Shown piece by piece: positions 1 through 10,033 of a DNA stretch of 64,000 nt (the stretch's first letter is position 1; each line of letters begins with the position of its first letter). The notes under the pieces were generated by a model. The model was given only the letters and a program-made list of their open reading frames with translations, did no database searches and had not been told where the DNA came from. The DNA lies in NCBI RefSeq assembly GCF_905475345.1, contig NC_066594.1, positions 539,001-603,000 of the forward strand, read 5' to 3'. This DNA is from Vespula vulgaris. Taxonomy: Eukaryota > Arthropoda > Insecta > Hymenoptera > Vespidae. The position numbers and the translations under genes were made by a program.

Positions 1-98
1 GCCAGGTTTCAATGTCTTTATGGCCACGTCGATTTCCGTTCGACCATCCGGTGGTAGTTTCAATTTGCCACGACAAACGTCTCCGAATTCACCACCGC
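1..98 (-). CDS. Eph: Eph exon: kinase glycine loop and VAIK lysine (cut by window edge)
   Basis: The exon starts after CATTACAG at 98 and runs off the left edge. Its 98 nt encode residues 655-687. GGGEFGDVCRG is the ATP-binding glycine loop and VAIKTL holds the catalytic lysine (residue 682). Both are typical of Eph kinases and look functional. The HRD, DFG and activation-loop parts are outside the window. Confidence 0.97.
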
Positions 99-184
99 CT
101 GTAATGTATTTAATCGAAGTTTAATATTTGCATGTGCATATCAAATTACGAACGAATAGAACGAATGAAATAATTTCAATTTAC

Positions 185-361
185 CGATGATGGCTTCTAT
201 CGTGATGTATCCAGCGTCAATTTCTCTAGCAAATTCTCGAACAGCCTGATTTGGATCCTCGTAGGTGTGAGGATCGACGTAGCTCCTAGCACCGGTGCCA
301 CCTGTACCTCCAGCACCCGCTCCAGTTACTCCCACTGCAGGCGTGAACAGCGGCGTCGTCA
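185..361 (-). CDS. Eph: Eph exon: juxtamembrane tyrosines and start of kinase domain
   Basis: This 177-nt exon, phase 1 on both sides, encodes residues 596-654. It starts with a Gly/Ala/Thr-rich stretch (GVTGAGAGGTGGTGA), then SYVDPHTYEDPNQAVREFA. The two tyrosines (623, 629) are the conserved Eph juxtamembrane sites; in the family they inhibit the kinase until phosphorylated and then bind SH2 proteins. The end (GYITIEAIIG) is the first strand of the kinase N-lobe. The acceptor is GTTGCAG and the donor GTAAAT. Confidence 0.97.
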
Positions 362-931
362 CTGCAACGTCACGAAAACAGAGTTCATTATATTAAGATG
401 GGGGTCGGTGTGTGTGTGTGAAATTTAAACGGAACTCTTTCGACATTCTTTTTATCCCGTAAACACTCGCACACCTTTATTTTGTTTGATTTTTCTATTT
501 TTTTCTTTTTTTGCGCGCCAGATCCACCAAAACGAAGTTTCATAATATCCAAATAACAACGCAAACAAAAGAACAAAAAAAAAAGATAAAAGACCAAACG
601 CTCTGGATATTCGATAATTCGTTTTAGTTCTGTTTGCTTTTTTCGATTTCGTAAATGCTTCATTCTTTTCCTTTTTTACAAATAAACAAAACTCATCGAA
701 TCTAGATCTTGTTTTTTCTTTCTTTCTTTTTTTTTTTTTTTTTAATGAGCTAATTCACATGCCAGCACCATAATTATGTTGCATGCCTGGACATTGAATT
801 GTTTCTCAAGTACGATGCATCCGACTCGTTTAATACTATATTGGTGTTTGTCTTATCGGATGGCGGATGTCTCCGGGTCTATACTCTTTTTAAAATAATC
901 TATAGAACGGTAAATATCGCTGGTCTTGTTT

Positions 932-975
<44 letters not shown>

Positions 976-1018
976 TCTTCATCTTTCTCTCTCTCTCTCT
1001 CTCCCTCTCTCTCGCTCG

Positions 1019-1049
<31 letters not shown>

Positions 1050-1475
1050 CCCCTCTTTCTGTAAATCGATATAAACCCAGTATACATCCGTCGTTTCTTT
1101 GTAGAACGTTACAGAAAGGAGATATGATAGAGTCGGTCATCGGTGAAGAAAAGTGACAAAAAGATAATCAGAACACGATGCACAACGTTTTGAGATACCA
1201 GAAATGATGCATGCTCTACGCTCGATACACTCTAAACTCTAGGAACGGCGAGAAGAGAAAAAATAACTTCTGTTGGTTGGACGATAAATGCGAAACTCTT
1301 GCGAAACTAACGTATGTATATCCCTGAGCTCAAGCGGTGATCAATATGTGTACGTATTTATACGTACGTATCTGTATAAGTATGTTGTCGCGAAGAAGAG
1401 AATAGAATAGGATTTACGGATTTACGAGCGGTGATTTCGATCAAGATTCTTTAGATTTGCTGGCAAAGCACTTAC
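362..1475 (-). other. Eph intron with (CT)n tract
   Basis: This intron of 1,114 bases separates the 66-nt and 177-nt exons. It holds an A/T-rich stretch around 670-745 and a pyrimidine tract of (CT)n with interruptions at about 936-1060. The open frames crossing this tract on both strands are repeat translations (Leu-Ser or Arg-Glu runs). Confidence 0.8.
936..1060. repeat. (CT)n pyrimidine tract
   Basis: About 125 bases are almost pure pyrimidine, chiefly CT dinucleotides with TTT and CCC breaks, in the Eph intron between the 66-nt and 177-nt exons. Confidence 0.95.
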
Positions 1476-1541
1476 GCGACGACTTGCTCTTGTTGTTGGT
1501 GTGGGTTGTCACAATCGGTGAACTGTCCATTTTGCAGTGCA
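1476..1541 (-). CDS. Eph: Eph juxtamembrane exon (66 nt), frame-neutral
   Basis: This 66-nt exon encodes residues 574-595, a polar Thr/Ser/Asn/Lys-rich linker containing MHCKMDSSPIVTTH and ending near KSKSS. The acceptor is TTCACAG and the donor GTAAGT. It is phase 1 on both sides and a multiple of three, so it is a possible cassette exon. Its open frame fits only with the acceptor at 1542; an AG 17 bases further in would give a stop. No domain is expected in this linker. Confidence 0.78.
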
Positions 1542-2298
1542 CTGTGAACAACACAACAACCAACACACTGATTGACAAACAGCAAAAAAAAGAAAGAAGC
1601 TGCGGGTCTTTGGAATGATGAGAATTCGAATGACGCGCTCGTTTTCGATTATTATTATTATTATCGTCGTTGTTGTTATTATTATTATTATTGTTGTTGT
1701 TGTTGTTGTTATTATTGTTATTATATCGAATGATAATGAAAATCTATGAGAGGAAACCAAACGCTAATAACGACGATTTTCTCGTTGAAACGTATTTCAC
1801 TTCGATTTCGCTTCAGTTTCTCACGAACGTGCTACGAAATATACAGAAAAACGATAGAAGCACGTAGTCGTCAACATCAAACGATATACGTAATATCAAT
1901 ACGACTAATACTCATGCAAAATGTACAAAATGAAAAAAGAAAAAAAAAGAGAAAAAAAACAAACAAAACGATGCAAGACACACATACGCAAGCAATAACG
2001 ACGGACGCTCGCATACTTCCGTTTAACATAACGAGACGAACCGATGAGCATGATCTAGAGATGATTCGCTTGGTGCGAATTCGCTTCGTTTTATCTTTTC
2101 AACGAATCTCTATCGAACGGAAGTACGCGTGCAGTCGTTTCTACGCTATAAAATTACTAACGTCAAAAGATGCATGTACTATGTAAGTATATACGGGGGG
2201 TGCAAGAAAATAAAATCTATGCAAAGAAAAAAAAAAAAACAAGAAACCGAGAATCCTAAAGAAGAAAAAAAAAACTTGAGGTGTTGGAGAAGACTTAC
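1542..2298 (-). other. Eph intron with ATT/GTT repeat
   Basis: This intron lies between the microexon and the 66-nt exon. It contains an imperfect (ATT)n/(GTT)n triplet tract at about 1648-1724 and A-rich runs near 1935-1970 and 2225-2275. No coding signal is seen. Open frames in this interval lack any recognisable domain. Confidence 0.75.
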
Positions 2299-2316
2299 TG
2301 TAGGTCACAACTAGTC
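2299..2316 (-). CDS. Eph: Eph juxtamembrane microexon (18 nt), probably alternative
   Basis: This candidate microexon is bounded by CTACTACAG and by GTAAGT, a perfect donor. It is 18 nt long with phase 1 on both sides, so it can be included or skipped without changing the frame. It adds residues 568-573 (GLVVTY) plus the first base of residue 574. The strong splice sites and matching phase support it. The short length and lack of a family motif leave doubt. Confidence 0.65.
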
Positions 2317-3021
2317 CTGTAGTAGCAGGCGATTGTGTACATTGTTTCATTGGGTTTTTTCATGGATTTTTCATGGAGGCAGGTTCGATAGATTAGGGGA
2401 ATCGCACATGAAAAGAAAGAATCGAAAGAATTTGGTTAGAACAATTATTACATCGTCTACGGGCCAAATCGTTGTGTGAATTTTGGTCGGAAAGCGATCG
2501 TGTCTCTCACTGTACGTCCTCCACAAAAAAAGAAAAGATGAGGACATCGGAAGAGTCCGACTGCCTTCTTTCTCTCTTCTTGCTTCTCTTTTTTTTCTCT
2601 TTCTCTCGATTTCGCAGTCTCTCTACCGCTCTCCTTATCTCTCATTCTCTCTCTCTCTCTCTTTCCGATTCTCTCACACATATTCTCATCTTTCACATTT
2701 TCGCACGCACACATACGCACACATTCTCATTCTCGCAAAGAAAGACCATACTAGAATATACTAGGTGTTCAGTGACAAGACATTATCGTAAGGGAGTTTG
2801 TATACAAGGGGTGTTCGAGAGTGGGTTCTTTTCAATACTTGCTGGTTCTAAATGGGTCAGTGGTTTCAAAATGTATTAGTCACAAGACACGAGGGCGCAG
2901 TGAGACAACTATGATAGTGACAGAGAGGGGCAGGGGGTGGGGGTAGGGGGTGTGGTAGCGATAATAAATTTGTAAATAGAATAGAGAGAAGTTGGAGCCG
3001 TCTGGCGAGCGATAAACGTAC
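2317..3021 (-). other. Eph intron upstream of the microexon
   Basis: This 705-base intron contains pyrimidine-rich sequence at 2565-2665, a CA-rich patch at 2675-2730 and a G-rich patch at about 2925-2955. Apart from the microexon at its downstream end I see no coding sequence. Confidence 0.75.
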
Positions 3022-3092
3022 CTTCGCCGTTTCTGTATTCCAAGGTGTCGCAATCGCTCGGCTGTTTCTTGTTACACTCGTCTGAGGCCCTG
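3022..3092 (-). CDS. Eph: Eph exon: first cytoplasmic juxtamembrane segment
   Basis: This 71-nt exon encodes residues 544-567 and one base of a split codon. The segment is polar, with two Cys and one Tyr (DTLEYRNGE). The acceptor is a tandem GCAGCAG. Using the first AG gives S544 then RASDEC; using the second removes one codon and keeps the frame. The donor is GTACG. The family has a variable sequence here, so the call rests on splice sites, phase and position. Confidence 0.85.
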
Positions 3093-3223
3093 CTGCATCG
3101 AAATTGCATTATATGAGTCGAGTCGAGTGAAGCGTATGGGTTTAAATGTAAAGGGTTTCTGTGAAGAGGTTCTTTCTTTTAAAAAAGAGAAGAAAAAAAC
3201 GATATTTTAAGCGATTCGATTAC

Positions 3224-3335
3224 CTTCTCAGGAAGAGAACGGTCATGACGATGATGATAACGAGAAGGACGACCACTGCTACTACTGCACCGGCGATTAT
3301 TCTGACCTGCATATTGTCGTCTTCGCCGACATAGT
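3224..3335 (-). CDS. Eph: Eph exon: transmembrane helix
   Basis: This 112-nt exon encodes residues 507-543. A short acidic stalk (DYVGEDDN) leads into about 24 hydrophobic residues at 519-542, rich in Val, Ile and Leu and with a small-residue patch (AGA) near the outer end, then Arg at the inner face. This is the single membrane-spanning segment expected for Eph. The acceptor is TTTTAG and the donor GTAATC. It enters in phase 1 and leaves in phase 2, the only such change in the juxtamembrane block. Confidence 0.94.
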
Positions 3336-3409
3336 CTAAAATAATAATGGTATTATGTCATAAAGCGAGTTCGATGATTTATATGATAAAAGATTCTACG
3401 TGTCGTTAC

Positions 3410-3598
3410 CGAGTCCCATCGCGTGCGGTGTCTTTTTGTAGATAACAGGGGTATATTCGCCCCAGCCACGTGTGGTTTTAGCTCGAACCTGAATCGCATA
3501 ATCCGTTGCTGGCTTTAGGCCTTTAAAAGTAGCAGAGAGATCTGAAGTTTGGATCACAGTGGCGTTAATGGCATCGTCGAAGCGCGGATAACACCTCA
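3410..3598 (-). CDS. Eph: Eph exon: end of FN3 domain 2
   Basis: This 189-nt exon, phase 1 at both ends, encodes residues 444-506. It completes the second FN3 domain with the strand VRCYPRF, the turn GLKPATDYAIQVRAKT and the closing GWGEYTPVIYKKT. N455-A-T is a possible glycosylation site. The acceptor is CCTTACAG and the donor GTAACG. The membrane-proximal extracellular stalk continues into the transmembrane exon. Confidence 0.95.
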
Positions 3599-3684
3599 CT
3601 GTAAGGATTCAACGTTTCGATAGAGTCGTTTTATTTTTCATAAGTTTTAATCGTTAATGAAAAGATAGAAACTCTTACGATTAC

Positions 3685-3949
3685 CTTCGTATCTCTCAAC
3701 GTGATCGCTGTCTCCACCTACTTCCGTGACCGGTGCATCCCAACTAATGCTCAGTTCGGAACTTTTGACGCTCGTTATTCTAACATTGCTCACTAAGCTC
3801 GGTACGCTTGCTTCGGTGGTGACCGTGATGTCCACGTATTCCGACTTCCCAGCTTGTGCGGACACACCATTCTCGGCGAACACTTGGAAACGATAGGTCG
3901 TGACAGCATTTAAGCCGGTGATCGTGATCTTCGTGTCGTTGAAGATCTC
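3685..3949 (-). CDS. Eph: Eph exon: end of FN3 domain 1 and start of FN3 domain 2
   Basis: This 265-nt exon encodes residues 356-443 plus one base. The first part (TTYRFQVFAENGVSA) is the typical FN3 F-G region. The second domain starts near residue 394 and has ELSISWDAPV. N359-D-T is a possible glycosylation site. The acceptor is TTTGCAG and the donor GTAATC. A second GTAAGA lies seven bases further on, but using it would shift the frame, so the first donor is preferred. Confidence 0.95.
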
Positions 3950-4034
3950 CTGCAAAGAACGAACGTGCGTTTTAGCGAAAGGAACGAATAGGAAATAATA
4001 AGAATTTAAAGTTCCAATCGTTTTAACGATTTAC

Positions 4035-4195
4035 CGTGTTAGGTATATATTTGACACCCATGCTGCAAGCATCGCAAACGACCCTATACGTTGTGTCGGT
4101 CCTACCACCGAGCTTGTGCGGTGCGTTCCACGAAAGAATCACCGTCGATTGGTCCACGAAATTGACGGTTAGGTTCTGAGGCGCCGACGGTGGTT
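4035..4195 (-). CDS. Eph: Eph exon: first half of FN3 domain 1
   Basis: This 161-nt exon encodes residues 302-355, starting QPPSAPQNLTV, the usual start of the first Eph fibronectin type III domain, followed by ILSWNAP. The acceptor is ACCAG and the donor GTAAAT. It enters in phase 1 and leaves in phase 0. N309-L-T is a possible N-glycosylation site. The exon is too short to stand out as an open frame and was found by joining phases between 4286 and 3949. Confidence 0.93.
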
Positions 4196-4285
4196 CTGGT
4201 GGTCAAAGAAAAAAAAGGGAAAGGATATAAAAAAAAAGATAGGAAGAGAGAACATCCAAGGGAATTGAACTGAAGGTAAACTTAC

Positions 4286-4822
4286 GTGTGCAGGGCATCT
4301 TCTTGGGATCATCAGCAGCTCTGTAATAATCGGCATCGCAGCGGCACTCGGTGACAGCCTGATCGGTCGATTTGCTATGAGTAGGACACAGCTCGCAGCT
4401 GTGGGGTCCAGCCTCGTGCTTGAATCTACCGATCGGACATTCGATGCACTGCTGCTTTTCAACGTCTGCTTGGTAACCAGGTTTGCAATGACATCCACCA
4501 CTTGGTAGATACCATTTACCGTCACCCTTGCAAAGGAACGTCGGTGTCTCGATCTTAACGGCATTCGCGACGCAGGTGCCGATCGTTTGTTCGACCAAAG
4601 CGACTTCGCGGCCGGTCGGTGTCGCCGGGAAATGAGCAAAGTTCACCGAGATTTCCGGACAACTGATGTAATAAACCTTGATGGCAAGAAGCGAGATGCA
4701 GGCACCTTGATCACGGAAGGCAAAGTACACGCCCTTCTTCGTAACTGGTACGGACTTTATTTCGGTGTTAATCACCACTTCCGTATTCGTGTTGAATCTA
4801 CCCTCGCCAGCGGCTATTCGTC
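4286..4822 (-). CDS. Eph: Eph exon: end of ephrin-binding domain and Cys-rich/EGF-like region
   Basis: This 537-nt exon encodes residues 123-301 and runs from acceptor CGTTTCAG to donor GTAAG, phase 1 on both sides. The first third completes the jelly-roll ligand-binding domain, ending at VYYISC (Cys177); Cys164 is the expected partner of Cys48. The remainder is the Cys-rich linker (sushi-like then EGF-like), with eleven further cysteines in patterns such as GCHC, QCIEC, SCELC and ECRC. In the family this rigid region helps receptors cluster after ephrin binding. This is the largest exon in the window and is intact. A long open frame on the other strand in part of this interval is a shadow. 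Confidence 0.97.
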
Positions 4823-4944
4823 CTGAAACGTTTTAATATCTCGATGTTGTTTCTTATTCGTGTTCTTTTATTCGACGATGATTAATTGACGTTAACATTA
4901 ACGAATATCAGAGAATATTCGTTGGTTATTTTCGATTGACTTAC

Positions 4945-5230
4945 CGATGAGTTTATAACTGTCCGGCTCCCACGGTGGTGGCTCTTTCGTAGCGGCGTCA
5001 AACTCGTAGTAGAGAAGACTGAATGTCTCCTTGCAGCTAAGGGCATTTCCAGGGAACAACGAACAGTCTCGTGTCGTGAATTTGATTTCTATGTACATGC
5101 GATTCGCCGGACCCCTCTCGATGAACGGCGTCCAGAGCCAATTGTTCACGTTGTTATAAGCGACGTCGCAGACGACGTAACTTCGCCAATTGATACCCTT
5201 GTCGAAGTTTGTGAACGACTCTTCCACCCA
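4945..5230 (-). CDS. Eph: Eph exon: core of ephrin-binding domain
   Basis: This 286-nt exon encodes residues 28-122 plus one base of a split Gly. The acceptor is TTACTTGCAG and the donor GTAAGTC. It contains WVEESF, the YVVCDV segment, NNWLWTPFI and the FTTRDC strand. Cys83 and Cys93 are ten residues apart and Cys48 fits a partner at Cys164 in the next exon, which matches the two disulfides known in Eph ligand-binding domains. The exon is intact with no stop or frameshift. It lies 45.4 kb from the previous coding exon but only 122 bases from the next. Confidence 0.97.
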
Positions 5231-5490
5231 CTGCAAGTAACGAATGAAAGTGTTCTTAATTATCGAACTCCGTTCTCCGATGTAAACAACTTCTATCTAA
5301 TTGCGTAGAGTACCACGTTGGTACTCCTCTCTCCCTCTTAGTCCAATGACGGGTTAAGGACGCGCGACGGAAGGAACGGCGACCTCTTCTCGTCGACTAT
5401 TTTTGGAGCACGACTCGCAATCACGAAATCGTCAAACGAATCAGACCGTATTAAGTCCTTAGCGAACTTCGTTTTCGACTCCTACGACTT

Positions 5491-5535
<45 letters not shown>

Positions 5536-5830
5536 GGTTTGTTTGGTTCTTTTTGCCATCCGTTTGCGCCTCTACGTGCTGCTCCGCTGAGCGCAAATTT
5601 AACATCGTGCAAACAGTAAATCGCATTTGTACTTGTGGAAATTCCACAAACTCATTTCAGATACTCCTATGAAATTTCATTGAAAAGTTTCTCGTTCAAA
5701 TTCGACGCGTCCATTAACAATTAATTGCAAGCAGCCTGTTCCCGTTCGTTTCGATCGATTATCACGATGGAACGATTGCCGCGTTCTCGGGAGTAAGTAC
5801 TTGCACGAAACAACAGACTCTGTGCTTGGA

Positions 5831-5880
5831 AAGAAAAGAAAAGAAAAGAAAAGAAAAGAAAAGAAAAAGAAAAAGAAAAA
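5831..5880. repeat. (AAAAG)n pentamer repeat
   Basis: AAAAG/AAGAA units repeat for about 50 bases, with the last units lengthened to AAAAAG. Confidence 0.9.
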
Positions 5881-6598
5881 TAGGATTTACAATGGACTAT
5901 CGGAAAATGAGGCCACGGAGAAGGGGAAGCTTTGCCATGCTACAGAGTGAACGTAGGTAACGTACACGTATAACTTCAATCGACGTTGCGAAAGAACGAA
6001 TCGGCTTCCTTTCTCAAAGGAGGACGCAAGAATGTTGGCCGTTTTTAGTATTCGCTTTTAAATATACGATAGAGAAATGCTTTCGACGGATTTTTCACCT
6101 CGTAAATATCTACACATACATATATATATATATGTATGTACATACGTAAGTGTGACCTATATTTTTTCTCACGAAATGGCAGGAATAAAGAAGGAGAAAA
6201 ACAGGAAGAGAAAGAGAGAGAGAGAAAAGAGGAAAAAATTCACTTCGATAATCTACTAGCGTCGAAATATCGAATACATCCACGACGATACCAAAAATGT
6301 ATTTACAAGGACGCGTACGTTTTCGCGCGTAAACATAAGCAAGATTTACCCTTCGAAGGAGCGCGAGTCAGCATCTAGTGAAATCAGCTTTTCTCGAATC
6401 CTCGGATTCCCCGAGGCGTATCCCGCGCAAAACGGGTTTTACGGTCGCTTTGCGGAAGAGACTACGAGTTCTCGTAGTCAGCAAACGGGCTTCTTCTCGT
6501 CTTCTCTTTGAAAGAAGGAAAGGGGGAAAGTCTTTGGCTCGGGGACTACCGCAGTTGGGATCTTGTCTCAGATTCGAGGATCAAGCTTCGTCGATTTA

Positions 6599-6616
6599 GA
6601 TACATACATACATACA

Positions 6617-6652
<36 letters not shown>

Positions 6653-6661
6653 TATATATAC
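6599..6661. repeat. (TACA)n then (TA)n
   Basis: TACA units run for about 46 bases and pass into TA dinucleotides. Confidence 0.95.
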
Positions 6662-8041
6662 GAAACGACTGTATATATATGCGTGTATATATTGTACATA
6701 GCATATATATATACCTAACATATATAGGTATATAGGTATTCTAGGGTTTGCTCGACTGGGCTTGCTTCGATATCCTCGCGTTATCCTTGATCCTTTCTAC
6801 CCTTTGCAAGAGAAAGAGAAGAGAAGATAGGTCGTCGACTTGCGACAAACAGACCGCAAGGAATTACCGGCGCGCGTTACCATTAGTTTTATTGCCTCCC
6901 CTTCGCTCGAGCTCGTCCCGAGAGAGACCGCAAAAAGTTCCGGCCGAGCACAAGAAGGATCCGTCCTCCTCACTCGTCGTCTTCGTCCGTTGTCATTGTC
7001 GTCCTACTCTTCGCTCGTCGTCTCCTTCGATACGCTGTATATTCGCGAGAGAGAAAGAAAGAAAGAGAGAGAAAGAAAGAGAGAGAGAGAGAGAGAGGAA
7101 AGATGGCGAATCGAGGAGACCAGGCCTACTCCCGTACCGAAGATTTCCTCTCGCGAATGTCTTTCCGGCAGGGAGGTCGTAATAAATTCCTTCTATGGTT
7201 CCACGCTTACGCGAAGAAATTATTGCGGAGTCCATGAGAGAAAGAAGGAGGTGGAAAAAAGATGATGCTTCTTTTTATCTATTCTCTTTCTCCTTCTTTC
7301 TTTTTCTTCTTTCCTTTTTTTTTCTTTTCTTATTTTTTTCCCTTTTTCTTTTATTTCTTTATCTCTCTCTCTCTCTCTCTCTCTCTTTATTTAGGATACG
7401 GACAAACGGGGGAAGGAGAGAAATGAGATCCCTCAGCGCCAGGATGCTGTATTATTCCGTAACGACTTTCTTTGTGCTTCTTACTGCTTCACGACGATAA
7501 CGAAACGTTTCTACGCTCGCGAGGAATCGTCTATTCGAAGGCATCTTCAAGCTCGAACGGGTTTAAGAAAATCTTTCACGGATCGTGAAGAATCTTCGTT
7601 GCGAATCGTTCTCTCTCTCTCTCTCTCTCACTCTCTCTCTCTCTCTCGTAAGATTATATTTTCATCACTATCATCGAGTCGAAGGATCGGTGTCGAACTC
7701 GCATCTTGATCGACGTTTAACACGCCGTCGGCGATCCTTCATTTTTGCTTCTCGTGAATCTCTTTCTTGGTAAATAGATACGAACTGCCGATTTAGAACA
7801 AAGGCAATAAGCCGCAACAGTATTGTTCTTTTATAAAAGAAGAGGGAGAAAGAAGAGAGAAAGGAGAGACCGAGAAGAACTATCTTATTTTATTATCATC
7901 CGACACGCTAGATCCTTTTATGGAGTTGGATGAAGAGGATTGGGAAGGAAGGAAGGAAGGAAGGAAGGAAGGAAGGAAAGAGGCAAGCTTGCTTAACTCA
8001 AGGTTAAGAAAACTTCTTAAGTATATGAAAAAGAGAGAAAG

Positions 8042-8094
<53 letters not shown>

Positions 8095-8271
8095 GGCGAC
8101 GACGAAAGAAAAAACAGAAAGGAAAAGGTTGTCCTCGATAACAATGGCTGCTGGGCGAAAATTCTCTTCTTTTTTACCCTTGAATCACGCAAACTGCGTC
8201 TAAGTGTGCGCTTAGAGTTACCAGCTTAAAAGAGGTAGAGTCGAAAAGCTTGAGAGCAAGAAAGAAAAGGA

Positions 8272-8274
8272 GAT

Positions 8275-8339
<65 letters not shown>

Positions 8340-8395
8340 AATAGATAGAAAGAGAGAATGGTTAAGGATGGCAGAAAAAGAATTCTCTATCCCCA

Positions 8396-8435
<40 letters not shown>
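8272..8435. repeat. Inverted pair of (GA)n and (CT)n
   Basis: A GA-rich tract at 8272-8336 and a CT tract at 8401-8435 flank about 64 bases of unique sequence. The arms are complementary, so a hairpin could form in single-stranded DNA or in the intronic RNA. Confidence 0.9.
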
Positions 8436-8444
<9 letters not shown>

Positions 8445-10000
8445 CTCCTCCCTTCTCATCGTAATATTGCCACCATAATCGCAATTCCGATGGTGTAGCC
8501 GTCCCCCCCAGTGGAGCGTGGAGGGTAGAGAAAGTACGAGAAGACTACGCGGAGGCTGTGTCTGGGGTGGACGAACTTTTAGTCTACTGGAGGGGTTGTT
8601 CGTGGATCTTAATATATATTGAGCTCTCGTGCACACGCCACCCCTTGCGTCCTTGGGGTGGTTTGCTGTTGGTGGTGATGGTGATGGTGATGGTGGACGT
8701 AGTGGTAGTAGTAGCAGTAGTAGTAGTAGTGCCACCACCCTCTATCTTTCTCCTACCCCTTTCCCCTTCTCTTTCTCTAGCTCCAACCCAACCTACCCCC
8801 TTCATCACCAACAGCGTTGCACCGGCAGGCACGTAGATTCTCCTCGTCGAGGTAGGTACTACGTGCGTGTTCGCTACAGGTCGTTTCATAACGAACCCCG
8901 GAGACAGGTGTTGACTGGAAGTGGAAGCATGGAAGATTAATACCCGCTCTTAATTCACCACGGAGCTTCTACGTTCTCGCCTTCGACTTTTCTCGCCTCG
9001 TGATCTCTTTTTTTCTCTCTCTTTCTCTCTCTCTCTCTCTGTTTCTTTCTCTCTCTTTCATTTTCCTCTGTTTCTCCTTCTTTCTTTCTCTATCTCTATC
9101 TTTATCTCTCTATCTCTCTTCCTCTATCTTTCTATCTTTCTTTAGACGCACAACTTATTTCGAAGCTGTTATTGCTCTGGGAGTCTCAAGCGTGTTATGT
9201 AATAACAATAGCAGCGATACTCTTTCAGAGGAAATCATGAGAAACTTCCTACAGTTTCTCTACCTTTTACTTCCTTCGCATGGAGGAAATGAGAATCATC
9301 TCTTCGAATGATCGTAAGGAATCGTGTGTGTGTGTGTGTACAACCGAGTATAGAAGAGCAAAGTAACGATTTATGAGCGGATATCTTAATTTTCTTTCTT
9401 TCTTTCTTTTCTTTTTTCTTCTTTTTCGTTTTTTTCTTCTCTTGTTTTTTTTTTAGATAAGAAATTGAAAGGAAAATAATCTCAATAATTATTTCCGAGA
9501 AACGGCATAATCACAGAAAATTATTCGTAAAGAGTTATGTCGCTCGGTGCGTTTTTCCTTTTTCATACACTTTTGTTTCATGAAGAAGCCACACATACAC
9601 ACACACACAGAAATATATATATATCTTTATTTTTCTCTTTCTCTTTTTCTTTTTTTTCACCTATGAAAAATGGTCCGTCGTATTGCTCGAACCTGACGTT
9701 CTCACAGGACTCGTCTCGCCACGTTAGAAGCCGAGAGACTTGTTCGAAGAGACAACAAAAAAGAAAAGTCGGGTTTATCGCCCGGAGAGGAGGGATTCTA
9801 GCGCGAGATCAGAGTAATTCGAAGAGAATAGGACGTGGAAGAAGAGAATGGAAGGTTGTTTTGAAGCGGCTGGTAGTCGAGCGCGTCAGCAGACACGCGC
9901 ACGGAGAGGGTGCACATCACGCACGAGCAAGTGCACATATGCGAGGGTAACTCTCTCGCAGACCCTCCTCTCTACCTTCCATTCTCTCTCTCTATCTCCT

Positions 10001-10033
<33 letters not shown>

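Larger units (their letters stand above)
5231..9330 (-). other. Eph long intron, 3' part
   Basis: This is the gene-free last part of the 45.4 kb intron. It is dense in simple repeats: (CT)n 5495-5530, (AAAAG)n 5831-5880, (TACA)n 6599-6661, (GA)n 7044-7097, (CT)n 7362-7387 and 7611-7647, (GGAA)n 7944-7979, (GA)n 8046-8091 and 8272-8336, (CT)n 8401-8435, GGTGAT/GTA triplets 8670-8732, and pyrimidine-rich 9010-9150. Unique CpG-containing stretches at 6840-7020 and 8460-8640 separate them. Open frames here are mostly Arg-Glu or Leu-Ser repeats on opposite strands of the same tracts. Confidence 0.75.

Noticed and set aside
890..1156. Open frames of Leu-Ser or Arg-Glu repeats, here and at many other GA/CT tracts
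   Set aside because: They are translations of dinucleotide repeats, occur on both strands over the same tract, and have no domains.
4169..4639. 156-codon minus-strand frame overlapping the Cys-rich exon
   Set aside because: It is an out-of-frame shadow of the Eph exon 4822-4286 and runs through the intron into the next exon.
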